Source of the DNA: Candidatus Omnitrophota bacterium
GTDB lineage: Bacteria; Omnitrophota; Koll11; Duberdicusellales; 4484-171
Reading direction: 5' to 3'
Length of the DNA stretch: 19,375 nt
NCBI GenBank assembly: GCA_030692055.1
Contig: JAUYCY010000135.1
Coordinates: 1 to 19,375 of the forward strand
How positions within the stretch are numbered: position 1 is the stretch's first letter; each line of letters starts with the position of its first letter. A model generated the notes under the pieces. It saw only the letters and a program-made list of their open reading frames with translations, searched no databases and was not told the DNA's origin. A program made the translations under genes and the position numbers. Shown piece after piece: positions 1 through 7,784 of the stretch.

Positions 1-1
1 C

Positions 2-322
2 TACGGCACTAACTATCAGTATCGCTTCGCTGGCACAGGAACAAACAAGTTCACCTGGTTACCTACGATTACCACCTCAGGTACCTATGAGGTATTTGCC
101 CGCTGGACATCCTACTCTAACCGTGCCACCAATGCCAAATACACCATTACTAACCATACCGGAAGTTCTGCTCCAGTTGAAGTGAATCAACAAGCCAATA
201 ACGGCGTCTGGATGAGTTTAGGCAAACATAGCTTCCAAGCAGGAGGGACAGCTCAAATCAGCTTAAGCGATAACGCAAACGGAATAGTGATAGCGGATGC
301 GGTGAAGCTAACTCAACAATAA
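2..322 (+). CDS. Golvesin-like C-terminal domain of a secreted protein (5' end outside window)
   Basis: The window opens inside an ORF read in frame from base 2 to a TAA at 320-322, followed at once by TAG. The visible 106 residues contain the pattern YEVFARWTSYSNRATNAKY, then VEVNQQANNG, a W-M-S-L-G-K-H segment and a closing GIVIADAVKL. These match my recollection of the golvesin C-terminal/xanthan-lyase-associated beta-sandwich domain, which sits at the C terminus of many large secreted bacterial enzymes. The end IVIADAVKL is typical of that domain. The catalytic or structural N-terminal part lies upstream and cannot be judged. Its GC content is higher than that of the flippase gene that follows. 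A hairpin terminator separates it from that gene, so it probably belongs to another transcription unit. The domain call is fairly confident; the function of the whole protein is unknown. Confidence 0.75.
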   Translation, partial: YGTNYQYRFAGTGTNKFTWLPTITTSGTYEVFARWTSYSNRATNAKYTITNHTGSSAPVEVNQQANNGVWMSLGKHSFQAGGTAQISLSDNANGIVIADAVKLTQQ

Positions 323-357
323 TAGAAAATACAGCGAAATATAAGTATTTATTGTAT

Positions 358-394
358 AATATAGGGACAGGGATATCTGTCCCTATATTTTTAT
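358..394 (+). terminator. Rho-independent-type terminator after the golvesin-domain gene
   Basis: A perfect 13-bp stem (358-370 pairing with 377-389) encloses the 6-base loop GGATAT and runs into a T-rich tail. It lies 35 bases after the stop codon of the upstream gene and ahead of the flippase start at 416. The core of the arms is AGGGACAG/CTGTCCCT, flanked by A-T pairs. The U-tract is short and interrupted by A, so termination may be inefficient. The core resembles the palindromes found inside the glycosyltransferase gene at 14217, so a repeat-derived origin is possible. Confidence 0.6.
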
Positions 395-415
395 AGCTTA
401 TAATTCGAAAAATAT

Positions 416-1651
416 ATGCCTATTAATTTAAAAAAGAAGGTTAGCTCTGTTTTACTGATATTGGTAGTGGCAGCGGCTGCAGAATTACTGACTAACGTTG
501 TTTTAGGCCGCAATTTATCACCATACTCATTTGGCAGGTTTAAATTTATAAATACGGTCGTAATAATGGTTTCAACGTTACTACTCTTCGGTCAAAATGC
601 GTCCATTATAAGGACATTAAGTAAAGACGATTTTGCTAAATATAATTGGAGAAAATTTATCAACAGCTGTTTACTATTCTCATCGTTTATAGGAATCATA
701 GCTGTTTTATCTATCGGATATTTCTATAAACTCTACAAAGAGACAATCTTTGTTTATATCGGCCTTATGTGCGCCATAGGCATAGAATACTCTTCTTCAT
801 TATTGCGCTCCAGGAACAGCTATGCTTATGCGATGTTTTTTTCTAAATTAAGTTCGATAAGCTTTTTCGCAATAATTGCCGTTATCCTGTATGTTGTTAG
901 AACGACTGACCTCTATTTAATATTGACAGGCTATGCTTTGGCTTTTTTATTGACCTTTTCCATTGGCATTTCTTCTACGCGGAAATTTGAAAATGGAAAA
1001 GAAGAATTCCCAATTTCTACTATTAAAGCAGGATTAATACTTTTCTTGATCACCGCCTCTTTCACCATAATGACCCAAATAGATCAGTTCTTTATTGCCA
1101 AAATGCTTGGTTACGATAAATTAGCCCATTATACCGTTATTATAACCATAACAAGGGGTTTTGATTTAATCGCAACCTCTCTTTGGTTTGTATTAATGCC
1201 GCACTACGCTAAAGATTATAGCCGGTCAATAAAAACCGATTCTATTAAAGTTACATTAATCGGTATACTGGTTTCAATTTTTTATCTCTTCTTTGGCGGG
1301 TTTTTGCTTCATTTTCTTTTTAAAGGGAAATTTGACTCTTCGTTTTATTTAATAAAATTCTTCATTATCATCGGTTTTGCCCGGGTTGTTTACTCTATTC
1401 CTTCGGGCATAATCGGCGGAAGACTTAAATCAAGATATTTAGGTATTTTTCTTATTTCCTGCCTCGCAGGCATCCTTATCAATATCGCGGGGAATTACTT
1501 TCTTATCCCTAGATTTGGGCTCAACGGTTCCGCTTTTTCAACCATGGCTTCCTGGATATTTAGAGTTCTGGCTGCATATTTGGTCGTTGCTTTAGAAAAG
1601 AAGCAATCGAAAGCCGCTTTAGCAAATAATTTACCATGGGAAAACGTGTAA
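416..1651 (+). CDS. Wzx-type oligosaccharide flippase (MATE-like/MVF fold)
   Basis: This 411-residue, very hydrophobic protein has about 12 predicted membrane segments. The first segment region (residues about 10-60) contains LLTNVVLGRNLSPYSFGRFK, the usual opening of polysaccharide-biosynthesis exporters. The second half begins with ITASFTIMTQIDQFFIAKML, the family's characteristic mid-protein helix pair. Family members flip undecaprenyl-linked oligosaccharide repeat units from the cytoplasmic to the periplasmic face of the inner membrane. Length and topology are normal for Wzx. No Shine-Dalgarno sequence precedes the ATG. The 3' end overlaps the pyruvyl transferase gene by 16 bases, which implies cotranscription. 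It is the first gene of the packed polysaccharide block. The sugar specificity cannot be read from sequence. Confidence 0.88.
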   Translation: MPINLKKKVSSVLLILVVAAAAELLTNVVLGRNLSPYSFGRFKFINTVVIMVSTLLLFGQNASIIRTLSKDDFAKYNWRKFINSCLLFSSFIGIIAVLSIGYFYKLYKETIFVYIGLMCAIGIEYSSSLLRSRNSYAYAMFFSKLSSISFFAIIAVILYVVRTTDLYLILTGYALAFLLTFSIGISSTRKFENGKEEFPISTIKAGLILFLITASFTIMTQIDQFFIAKMLGYDKLAHYTVIITITRGFDLIATSLWFVLMPHYAKDYSRSIKTDSIKVTLIGILVSIFYLFFGGFLLHFLFKGKFDSSFYLIKFFIIIGFARVVYSIPSGIIGGRLKSRYLGIFLISCLAGILINIAGNYFLIPRFGLNGSAFSTMASWIFRVLAAYLVVALEKKQSKAALANNLPWENV

Positions 1652-2901
1652 TAATATCGGGTATCACTACTACCTTAAATAACGGCTGTTGGGCAATGGC
1701 AGGAGCAACTATGGCTCAATTTAAAGCAAAATATAAAAATATTACTTTTATTTACTTAACTCATCCTTCATCAAAAGACGAAAAAAGACTTAAAAAAGAA
1801 GGAATAATTTTTCTATACGTTCCTTGGTTTCGGATACAAATTCCAAAGATTAGATTCGTCTATTCTTATTTCTGCGCGATTGTTGTTATTTTAAATATTA
1901 TATTTTTTAAATATTTTAGGCTAAACATTTTTTATAGAAAATTTTGTAAAGTTATTTTTTCCGCTGATTTCCTCGTAGATTTAGGAGGAGACAGTGTAAG
2001 CATAGACTATGAGGACTACGGCGTCTGTTTTCATATGTTGCCACCGCTTATAATGTTACTATTAAATAAGCCATATTGTTTCTACGCGCAAAGCATCGGT
2101 CCTTTCAAAAGAGGAATACTTTACAAATTAGTAATATTTATTTTGAAGAAAGCTTCACTAATTACAGCCAGAGAAAAGATAACTTACGATTTATTGTTTG
2201 ATAATGGAATCAAAGAGAATGTCAGATTAACAGCTGATGCGGCTTTTTTGTTAGAATCTGTTTCCTTTGAAGAGGCCATGATTTTGGCTAATAAGACGGG
2301 GATTAATACAAAAAATAAATATTTTGCCATATCCATCAGTAATCTAATAAGCAATTATATGACTTTAGACAGGAAGAGGGCGTACGATTTTTACGTCAAG
2401 GGTATGGCGAAGATTTGTGATTATATAATAGAAAGGTATAGTTTTAATGCAATTTTTATTTCCCATGTATTGACTCCTGGCAATGATGATAGAAGAATAT
2501 CTAAATTGGTTGTTGAGGCCATGGAGCAGAAAGGTAAAACTATAATAATACAGGAAGAACTCAATGCCTCACAAATAAAAGGCATAGTTAAATTTTGTGC
2601 TTTTATGATAGCTTCCCGCATGCACGCTGCTATAGGAGCCGTTTCTCAATGCATCCCTACGATACTTTACGCTTATAATCATAAAGCTTATGGAATCTTT
2701 GGAGATATGTTAGGAATGAATGAATTAATAATAGATATAAGGACGTTAAAAGAAAATGAGTTTGTACCTATTAGCGCAAAAACGATTGACAATTTGTTAA
2801 ATAGAAATAAAGAGATAGGAGAAAGACTTGATTCAGTAATCCCCGTGATTAAAGAAAAATCAATGCAAAATTTAGTCTTATGTGAGAAATTCCTATCATG
2901 A
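1636..2901 (+). CDS. Polysaccharide pyruvyl transferase family protein
   Basis: This 421-residue protein resembles the CsaB/WcaK/PssM family, whose members add ketal pyruvate from phosphoenolpyruvate to sugars of surface polymers. Visible landmarks are an N-terminal Rossmann-like start with an N-N-G segment (residues 15-17), DLGGDS at 115-120, YAQSIGPF at 150-157 followed by an ARE motif at 178-180, LTADAAFLL near 198-206, and the conserved SRMHAAIGA at 328-336. These lie in the expected order for the GT-B-like fold. The start overlaps the end of the flippase gene by 16 bases, and the stop overlaps the next gene in an ATGA. The neighbouring FrhB-like gene is a common partner of pyruvyl transferases in polysaccharide loci. 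The acceptor sugar is unknown. A sulfur- or amide-forming variant cannot be excluded. Confidence 0.87.
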   Translation: MGKRVIISGITTTLNNGCWAMAGATMAQFKAKYKNITFIYLTHPSSKDEKRLKKEGIIFLYVPWFRIQIPKIRFVYSYFCAIVVILNIIFFKYFRLNIFYRKFCKVIFSADFLVDLGGDSVSIDYEDYGVCFHMLPPLIMLLLNKPYCFYAQSIGPFKRGILYKLVIFILKKASLITAREKITYDLLFDNGIKENVRLTADAAFLLESVSFEEAMILANKTGINTKNKYFAISISNLISNYMTLDRKRAYDFYVKGMAKICDYIIERYSFNAIFISHVLTPGNDDRRISKLVVEAMEQKGKTIIIQEELNASQIKGIVKFCAFMIASRMHAAIGAVSQCIPTILYAYNHKAYGIFGDMLGMNELIIDIRTLKENEFVPISAKTIDNLLNRNKEIGERLDSVIPVIKEKSMQNLVLCEKFLS

Positions 2902-4097
2902 ATATTTCACATAAATTTACTGAAGTAATGTGTTGTGGCTGTGGGGCTTGCGCTGGTATCTGCCCCGCTAATGCTATTGAACTAAAAATAAATAAAAATG
3001 GCATCAATATTCCGTTTGTTATTAACAACTTATGCATAGATTGTGGTAAATGTTTAGAAGTATGCCCCGGCATAGATGTTGATTTCGATGATTTAAATAA
3101 TAAAGTCTTTGGAATTATGCCAAACGATTTATATCTTGGGCATTATCTTACTTGCTATAAGGGATATTCTCAAGATAGCGAACTCAGATATAACTGTTCA
3201 TCTGGAGGCTTAGTCACCGCTTTATTATGCTCATTCATTGATTCGCATAAAATCGATGCCGCTGTAGTTACAAAATATACCTATGGAGATAGAATAAGAA
3301 CAGAAAGTTATGTAGCTAGGACAAAAGATGATATTCTTAGTGCTCGCGGCTCAAAATATGCTCCGGTAGCCTTAAACAAAGTCATAAAAGAACTCAGAGC
3401 TACTAATGAAAAGACTGCGATAGTCTGCCTGCCTTGCCATACAATTGCAATTAGAAAATTGATGAACATAGATTCTAAATTGAAAGAAAATATTAAATAT
3501 ATATTTACATTATTTTGCGGACTATGTCCTTCCTATAAAGCAATGGATTACTTCTTAAGGAAACTGCGCATCAAGCAGAGAGAAGTTAAAGAATTCTGCA
3601 ATAGAGGAAGTGGTTGGCCTGGATTAACAAAAGTTTTAACAAAAGACGGCAAAGAACTCAAGTTCTCTGCTCTTCAAATTTGGTCAGAGATATTTGGCTC
3701 TGGATACTTTACGCCTCTTTCATGCTACTGTTGTTATGATTTTTTCGGAGAATTTTCAGATCTTTCCTTTGGAGATGCATGGCTTCCAGAATGTATAAAT
3801 GAAAATAATGGAATGTCAGTAGTTGTAGCGAGAACAGCAAAAGGCGAAGAAGCACTAAAGGAAGCAATAACAAGTAATATAATCAGTTTGGAAGAAATAG
3901 ATTCCGCTAAGATTAAAGATGCTTTTTCAGCCAATTTACGACTGAAAAAGCAATCTTATAAAATTCATCAAAAATTAGTTAGAAATTGTTATCGAATAAT
4001 TCAGAAAAACATGAATTACCAATTTGGCTCAAAAGATTATTTATTTGAAATTAAACGCTTATTAAAAATTAAATTAGGGAAACTCATATTTTCTTAG
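2898..4097 (+). CDS. FrhB-like [4Fe-4S] protein (coenzyme F420 hydrogenase/dehydrogenase beta-subunit family)
   Basis: This 399-residue protein starts with two ferredoxin-type clusters. C12-x2-C15-x2-C18-x3-C22-P is the first and C46-x2-C49-x2-C52-x3-C56-P is the second. The FrhB N- and C-terminal domains follow, with ARGSKYAP near 149-156, CLPCHT at 177-182, FCGLCPS near 206-212, the NRGSGWPG motif near 235-242, and a Cys-rich CYCCYDFFGEFSDLSFGDAW near 276-295. Archaeal relatives bind FAD and reduce F420. Bacterial copies in polysaccharide clusters have no proven reaction and may be flavin/Fe-S redox enzymes acting on a sugar or lipid carrier. The gene is coupled by a 4-base ATGA overlap to the pyruvyl transferase and ends 1 base before the polymerase start. 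The family assignment is confident; the role in the pathway is inference. Confidence 0.85.
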   Translation: MNISHKFTEVMCCGCGACAGICPANAIELKINKNGINIPFVINNLCIDCGKCLEVCPGIDVDFDDLNNKVFGIMPNDLYLGHYLTCYKGYSQDSELRYNCSSGGLVTALLCSFIDSHKIDAAVVTKYTYGDRIRTESYVARTKDDILSARGSKYAPVALNKVIKELRATNEKTAIVCLPCHTIAIRKLMNIDSKLKENIKYIFTLFCGLCPSYKAMDYFLRKLRIKQREVKEFCNRGSGWPGLTKVLTKDGKELKFSALQIWSEIFGSGYFTPLSCYCCYDFFGEFSDLSFGDAWLPECINENNGMSVVVARTAKGEEALKEAITSNIISLEEIDSAKIKDAFSANLRLKKQSYKIHQKLVRNCYRIIQKNMNYQFGSKDYLFEIKRLLKIKLGKLIFS

Positions 4098-4098
4098 C

Positions 4099-5541
4099 AT
4101 GAAAATAACCATAATAATTTTATTATCTTTTATCTCAGCCTTCCTGTTTTTAGTCAATTTACCTTTCTTCGCATTGGCGACCATAATATTACCTTTTCTT
4201 TTTATAATTTTATCAAGAAAAATGGAGTACGGCCTTTATATTGCTGCTATTTGGGTCCCGCTTCAATATTTTCTTACTCAATATTATATTGGTATTTTCC
4301 CCCAGAATTTTGTCTGGATAGATGAAATAGTGATAACTTTACTATTTTTAATAACATTTTCTAATGCGATTTTTAAAGGCGTAAAGTTGAAGTTCTCATC
4401 AATTGATATAATTGTATTTATCTTTATTGTTCATTCAGTAATATCTGCGATAATCAATCTCGTTAACCCATTAATTGCCTTGCTCGGTATAAGGTCATTT
4501 TTACAATATTATCTTTTATATTTTGCTGTAAAGAATTCAAATATTGAGATTAAAACATATAAAAGTCTCGTCAAAATAATTATTATAACCTTCATCATTC
4601 AAATTCCAGTAAGCATTTTTCAATTTTTAACTTGGAGACCAGTTTATATTAATCCGTTGACAGGCGGGTATGTTAATAAATGGGATTTAAGTTATTATGA
4701 CGCAGTTGTAGGCACTTTCGGTAGGGGTGCAGCTAATAACTTTGGGTATCTATTGACTATGTCAATTTTTGTATTATTTGGCGCATATCAAATATTAAAA
4801 CAAAAAAAATATTTATTGTTTACACTTTTACTCATAATTCCGCTTATTCTAACGCAATCAAGGGGTTCATATCTAGTCTTTATTGCAGTATTTTTCTATA
4901 CATTTAAAACTGTTTTATTTAAAAATATAGGAAAGACCGTCGTAATATTAACTTTACTTTTGATTGTGTTTTCTGTTTCATTTTATTTATATTTCCAATA
5001 CTCTGGTTATAAATTCCAAGAACTCTTTAATATAAAAAATATCATGCAGGAACAAATGGAAATTTCCCCCGGGGCGTCTGGTCGCATTGTTGGAATAAAA
5101 ATAGCAAATAACATTCTATTCAATCAGACTCCTTCTTTTTTAATTGGTGTTGGCCCGGGGATGTTTTCAAGCTCTGCAGGAGTTAATCTTAACTCTCCTT
5201 TATATATATCGACAATCAAAAAATTGAATTCAAATCGCTGTATTACTGAAACTGATATAGTACCTATGATGACTGAGTTTGGTTATCTTGGGCTCATAAT
5301 ATTTATTTTTTTGGTCATTGCAATGATTAGAAAAAATATGAACATCTACAGAATAACTAATAATAAATACCTAAAAGCAGTATGTTTTGGGGGAAAAGGA
5401 GTTTTACTAATTTTTCTAATTGGGGCATTGCTAGTAAAAATTTGGGAGGTTCAATATATAGCATTTTATGTTTGGCTTTATATGGGATGCGTGGAAAATT
5501 ATAATGCTTCGCTAAAAGAGGGTAGGGTCAATGTTTCTTAG
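4099..5541 (+). CDS. O-antigen ligase/Wzy-type polymerase family membrane protein
   Basis: This 480-residue protein has about 11-12 membrane helices and a large periplasmic loop. The Wzy_C/O-antigen-ligase pattern is visible: TFGRGAANNFGYLLTM at 206-221 ahead of the core helices, LTQSRGSYL at 251-259, then the long loop with GRIVGIKIANNIL (328-340), IGVGPGMFSSSAG (349-361) and TETDIVPMMTEFGYLGLI (383-400). Members join undecaprenyl-linked repeat units or ligate polymer to an acceptor in the periplasm. In a locus with a Wzx, chain polymerisation is the more likely role. The coding sequence is very AT-rich. It starts 1 base after the preceding stop and overlaps the next gene by 11 bases. Polymerase and ligase roles cannot be separated from sequence alone. 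Confidence 0.85.
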   Translation: MKITIIILLSFISAFLFLVNLPFFALATIILPFLFIILSRKMEYGLYIAAIWVPLQYFLTQYYIGIFPQNFVWIDEIVITLLFLITFSNAIFKGVKLKFSSIDIIVFIFIVHSVISAIINLVNPLIALLGIRSFLQYYLLYFAVKNSNIEIKTYKSLVKIIIITFIIQIPVSIFQFLTWRPVYINPLTGGYVNKWDLSYYDAVVGTFGRGAANNFGYLLTMSIFVLFGAYQILKQKKYLLFTLLLIIPLILTQSRGSYLVFIAVFFYTFKTVLFKNIGKTVVILTLLLIVFSVSFYLYFQYSGYKFQELFNIKNIMQEQMEISPGASGRIVGIKIANNILFNQTPSFLIGVGPGMFSSSAGVNLNSPLYISTIKKLNSNRCITETDIVPMMTEFGYLGLIIFIFLVIAMIRKNMNIYRITNNKYLKAVCFGGKGVLLIFLIGALLVKIWEVQYIAFYVWLYMGCVENYNASLKEGRVNVS

Positions 5542-6535
5542 TTGCGTTATAGTTGCTAAAAATGAAGAAAAAAATATTGCCAGGTGTATAGAATCAGTAT
5601 TAAATTGCACCAAAGATATTAAAGACAAAGAAATTCTCTTAGTAGATTCATGTTCATCTGACAGGACTGTTGAAATTGCAAAAAAATGTCCTGTAAATAT
5701 TATAGGATTAAGGCCATCTTGGAAGTTATCTCCAGCAGCCAGCCGATTCAGTGGAGTAAATAATACTACAGGGGAATATATTCTGATTATCGATGGCGAT
5801 ATGGAGTTACAAAAAGGATGGGTCGAAAAAGGGCTAAAATTTATGGAAGAGAATCCTAAAGTTGCAGTGGTGGTTGGCAAACAATATGATGTGTATTGTC
5901 AAAATAATAGTCACTTTGCGCAACCAAAGATTGGAAGAGCATCACGAGGTAAAGATAAATTACAAAAGATTGATTATGTTTACGGATCCTCTATTTTCCG
6001 AAGAGAACATTTACTTAAAGTGGGAAACTTTCATCCCTACTTGAGGGCAGAAGAAGAAGCTGAGTTATCTTATAGGCTAAAAAGAAAAGGTTACTTTCTA
6101 TTCTTTTTACCTTATAAGTCCACCTATCATTACTGTATTTCGCGGAATACATTTCAAGAAACTATGAGACGAATAAAAAGCAAATTATTTGCTGGTATGG
6201 GGGATATGATGAGATGGTCTTTACAAAATAAATATTACTCAATTATATGGAAGAGATTTAAAGTATTTATTTCCTTTTTAGCTTATATGACAGTGAGTAT
6301 AGCAGGAATTGTTTATTTTGCATTTTTGAATAAATTTATTTTTTCAGTGATATTTGGATTTATGCCTTTTGTCTTTGTTTTATTAATGTGTATAAAGAAA
6401 AAAAGTGTTTATCAAGGCATATTAAGTACATTGAATATTAGCATTATTTCTATAAGCCTTATCTGTGGTTTATTTCATAAAGTAGATGATATGTCAAATT
6501 ACCCAACTGATGTAATTTGGATAAAAAGAGCATAA
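5531..6535 (+). CDS. Family 2 glycosyltransferase with C-terminal membrane segments
   Basis: This 334-residue protein opens with CVIVAKNEEKNIARCIESVL (5-24), the GT-A nucleotide-binding start. LLVDSCSSDRTVEIA follows at 36-50 and the DxD metal motif IIDGDME at 86-92. The acceptor-side motif AEEEAELSYRLKRKGY lies at 173-188, equivalent to the family's ED-x-ELS/WR. Three hydrophobic stretches in the last 90 residues suggest membrane anchoring. It should transfer a sugar from a nucleotide-sugar donor to a lipid-linked acceptor on the cytoplasmic face. A clear Shine-Dalgarno sequence (AGAGGGTAGGG, ending 5 bases before the ATG) supports this start. The gene overlaps the polymerase gene by 11 bases. 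Donor and linkage are unknown. Confidence 0.9.
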   Translation: MFLSCVIVAKNEEKNIARCIESVLNCTKDIKDKEILLVDSCSSDRTVEIAKKCPVNIIGLRPSWKLSPAASRFSGVNNTTGEYILIIDGDMELQKGWVEKGLKFMEENPKVAVVVGKQYDVYCQNNSHFAQPKIGRASRGKDKLQKIDYVYGSSIFRREHLLKVGNFHPYLRAEEEAELSYRLKRKGYFLFFLPYKSTYHYCISRNTFQETMRRIKSKLFAGMGDMMRWSLQNKYYSIIWKRFKVFISFLAYMTVSIAGIVYFAFLNKFIFSVIFGFMPFVFVLLMCIKKKSVYQGILSTLNISIISISLICGLFHKVDDMSNYPTDVIWIKRA

Positions 6536-6551
6536 TCTTTTTAAAGGAAAC

Positions 6552-7784
6552 ATGAAAATCCTTCTTGCAAATAAATTTTTCTATCTTAAAGGTGGTTCGG
6601 AATATGTATTCTTTGACAGTGCTAAACTTTTAGAAAGTAGAGGGCACAAAGTAATATTTTTTTCTATGAGACATCCAAGGAATTTTTCTTCAGAATATGA
6701 AAAATATTTTGTTTCTAACGTAGATTACGAGAGTAATAGATTCAAAAGTAAAATTGATGCTTCTTTAAAACTTCTATATTCTTTTGAGGCAAAAAGAAAA
6801 ATAGAGGAGTTAATAAAAAAAGAGAGGCCAGATGTTGCTCATCTGCACAATATTTACCATCAAATTTCCCCTTCTATTTTACATAGTTTAAAGAAATTTA
6901 AAATACCCATAATTATGACTCTTCATGATTATAAGTTAGTTTGTCCTAATCGTTCCTTAAGAATGAATGAATCTTGTTGTGAGGAATGTAATAAGGGAAA
7001 ATATTTTAGATGTATAATTAATCTTTGTGTAAGTAAATCATACATAAAGAGTTCCTTAAATATGATAGAAATGTATTTTCATCACAGTATCCTCCATATT
7101 TATGAATTAATAGATATATTTATTGCTCCAAGTATTTTTTTAAAAAATAAAATAGAAGAAATGGGTTTTAAAGGCGAAATAGTTTATCTTCCGAATTTTA
7201 TCCACAATAAAGAGCTTGACTACTTTTGTAACTGGCAAGACCAAGAGAGAATAATACTTTATTTTGGTAGGCTTTCTAAAATAAAGGGTCTTTTAACGCT
7301 TCTTGAGGCAGTAAGAGGGTTAAATGTTGAACTTAGGATAGTGGGAGAGGGTCCATTAAGATCAACTTTAGAATATAAAGTAAGGAAAGATCAGCTCAAA
7401 AATGTCTGCTTTCTCGGATATAAACAAGGAGAAGCCCTGTACAATGAAATTCAAAAAGCAATGGCGGTAATTTTACCTTCAGAATGGTATGAAAACAGCC
7501 CTCGCAGTATAATTGAAGCTTTTTCTTTAGGGAAGCCTGTCATTGGCTCAAGAATCGGAGGTATCCCAGAATTTATAAAAGATAAAGAGACAGGTTTAAC
7601 CTTTAAACCTGGAAATGCAGAAGATTTAAGGACGAAAATACAATTTTTTCTCAATAATCAAGACATAACTAAAAAATGGGGTGAAAATGCAAGAAAATTG
7701 ATTGAGGAGAAATTCTCTGAAGATAAATATTATGAAGAAATAATGAAACTCTATAAAGAAGCTATTCGGAAGGCGAAACAATGA
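6552..7784 (+). CDS. Family 4 glycosyltransferase with a cysteine-rich insert
   Basis: This 410-residue GT-B protein opens with MKILLANKFFYLKGGSEYVF, with the Gly pair at 14-15. HLHNIYHQISPSIL lies at 98-110 and TLHDYKLVCPN at 123-133. The C-terminal donor domain has YFGRLSKIKG (237-246), IVGEGPL (263-269) and an EX7E pair in YENSPRSIIEAF (E314 and E322), diagnostic of retaining GT4 enzymes. Between the domains' first and second thirds lies a Cys-rich segment (C131, C142, C143, C146, C154, C159), which I recognise from a GT4 subgroup and which could bind a metal. The Shine-Dalgarno sequence AAAGGAAAC sits just before the ATG. The gene overlaps the next by four bases (ATGA). The likely role is sugar addition during repeat-unit assembly; the donor is unknown. 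Confidence 0.9.
   Translation: MKILLANKFFYLKGGSEYVFFDSAKLLESRGHKVIFFSMRHPRNFSSEYEKYFVSNVDYESNRFKSKIDASLKLLYSFEAKRKIEELIKKERPDVAHLHNIYHQISPSILHSLKKFKIPIIMTLHDYKLVCPNRSLRMNESCCEECNKGKYFRCIINLCVSKSYIKSSLNMIEMYFHHSILHIYELIDIFIAPSIFLKNKIEEMGFKGEIVYLPNFIHNKELDYFCNWQDQERIILYFGRLSKIKGLLTLLEAVRGLNVELRIVGEGPLRSTLEYKVRKDQLKNVCFLGYKQGEALYNEIQKAMAVILPSEWYENSPRSIIEAFSLGKPVIGSRIGGIPEFIKDKETGLTFKPGNAEDLRTKIQFFLNNQDITKKWGENARKLIEEKFSEDKYYEEIMKLYKEAIRKAKQ

Noticed and set aside
355..360. TATAAT as the -10 box of a promoter for the flippase gene
   Set aside because: No acceptable -35 lies 16-18 bases upstream, and transcription would start inside the terminator stem.
5862..6044. Small ORF inside the GT2 gene
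   Set aside because: It lies wholly inside a well-supported glycosyltransferase in another frame and has no recognisable features.
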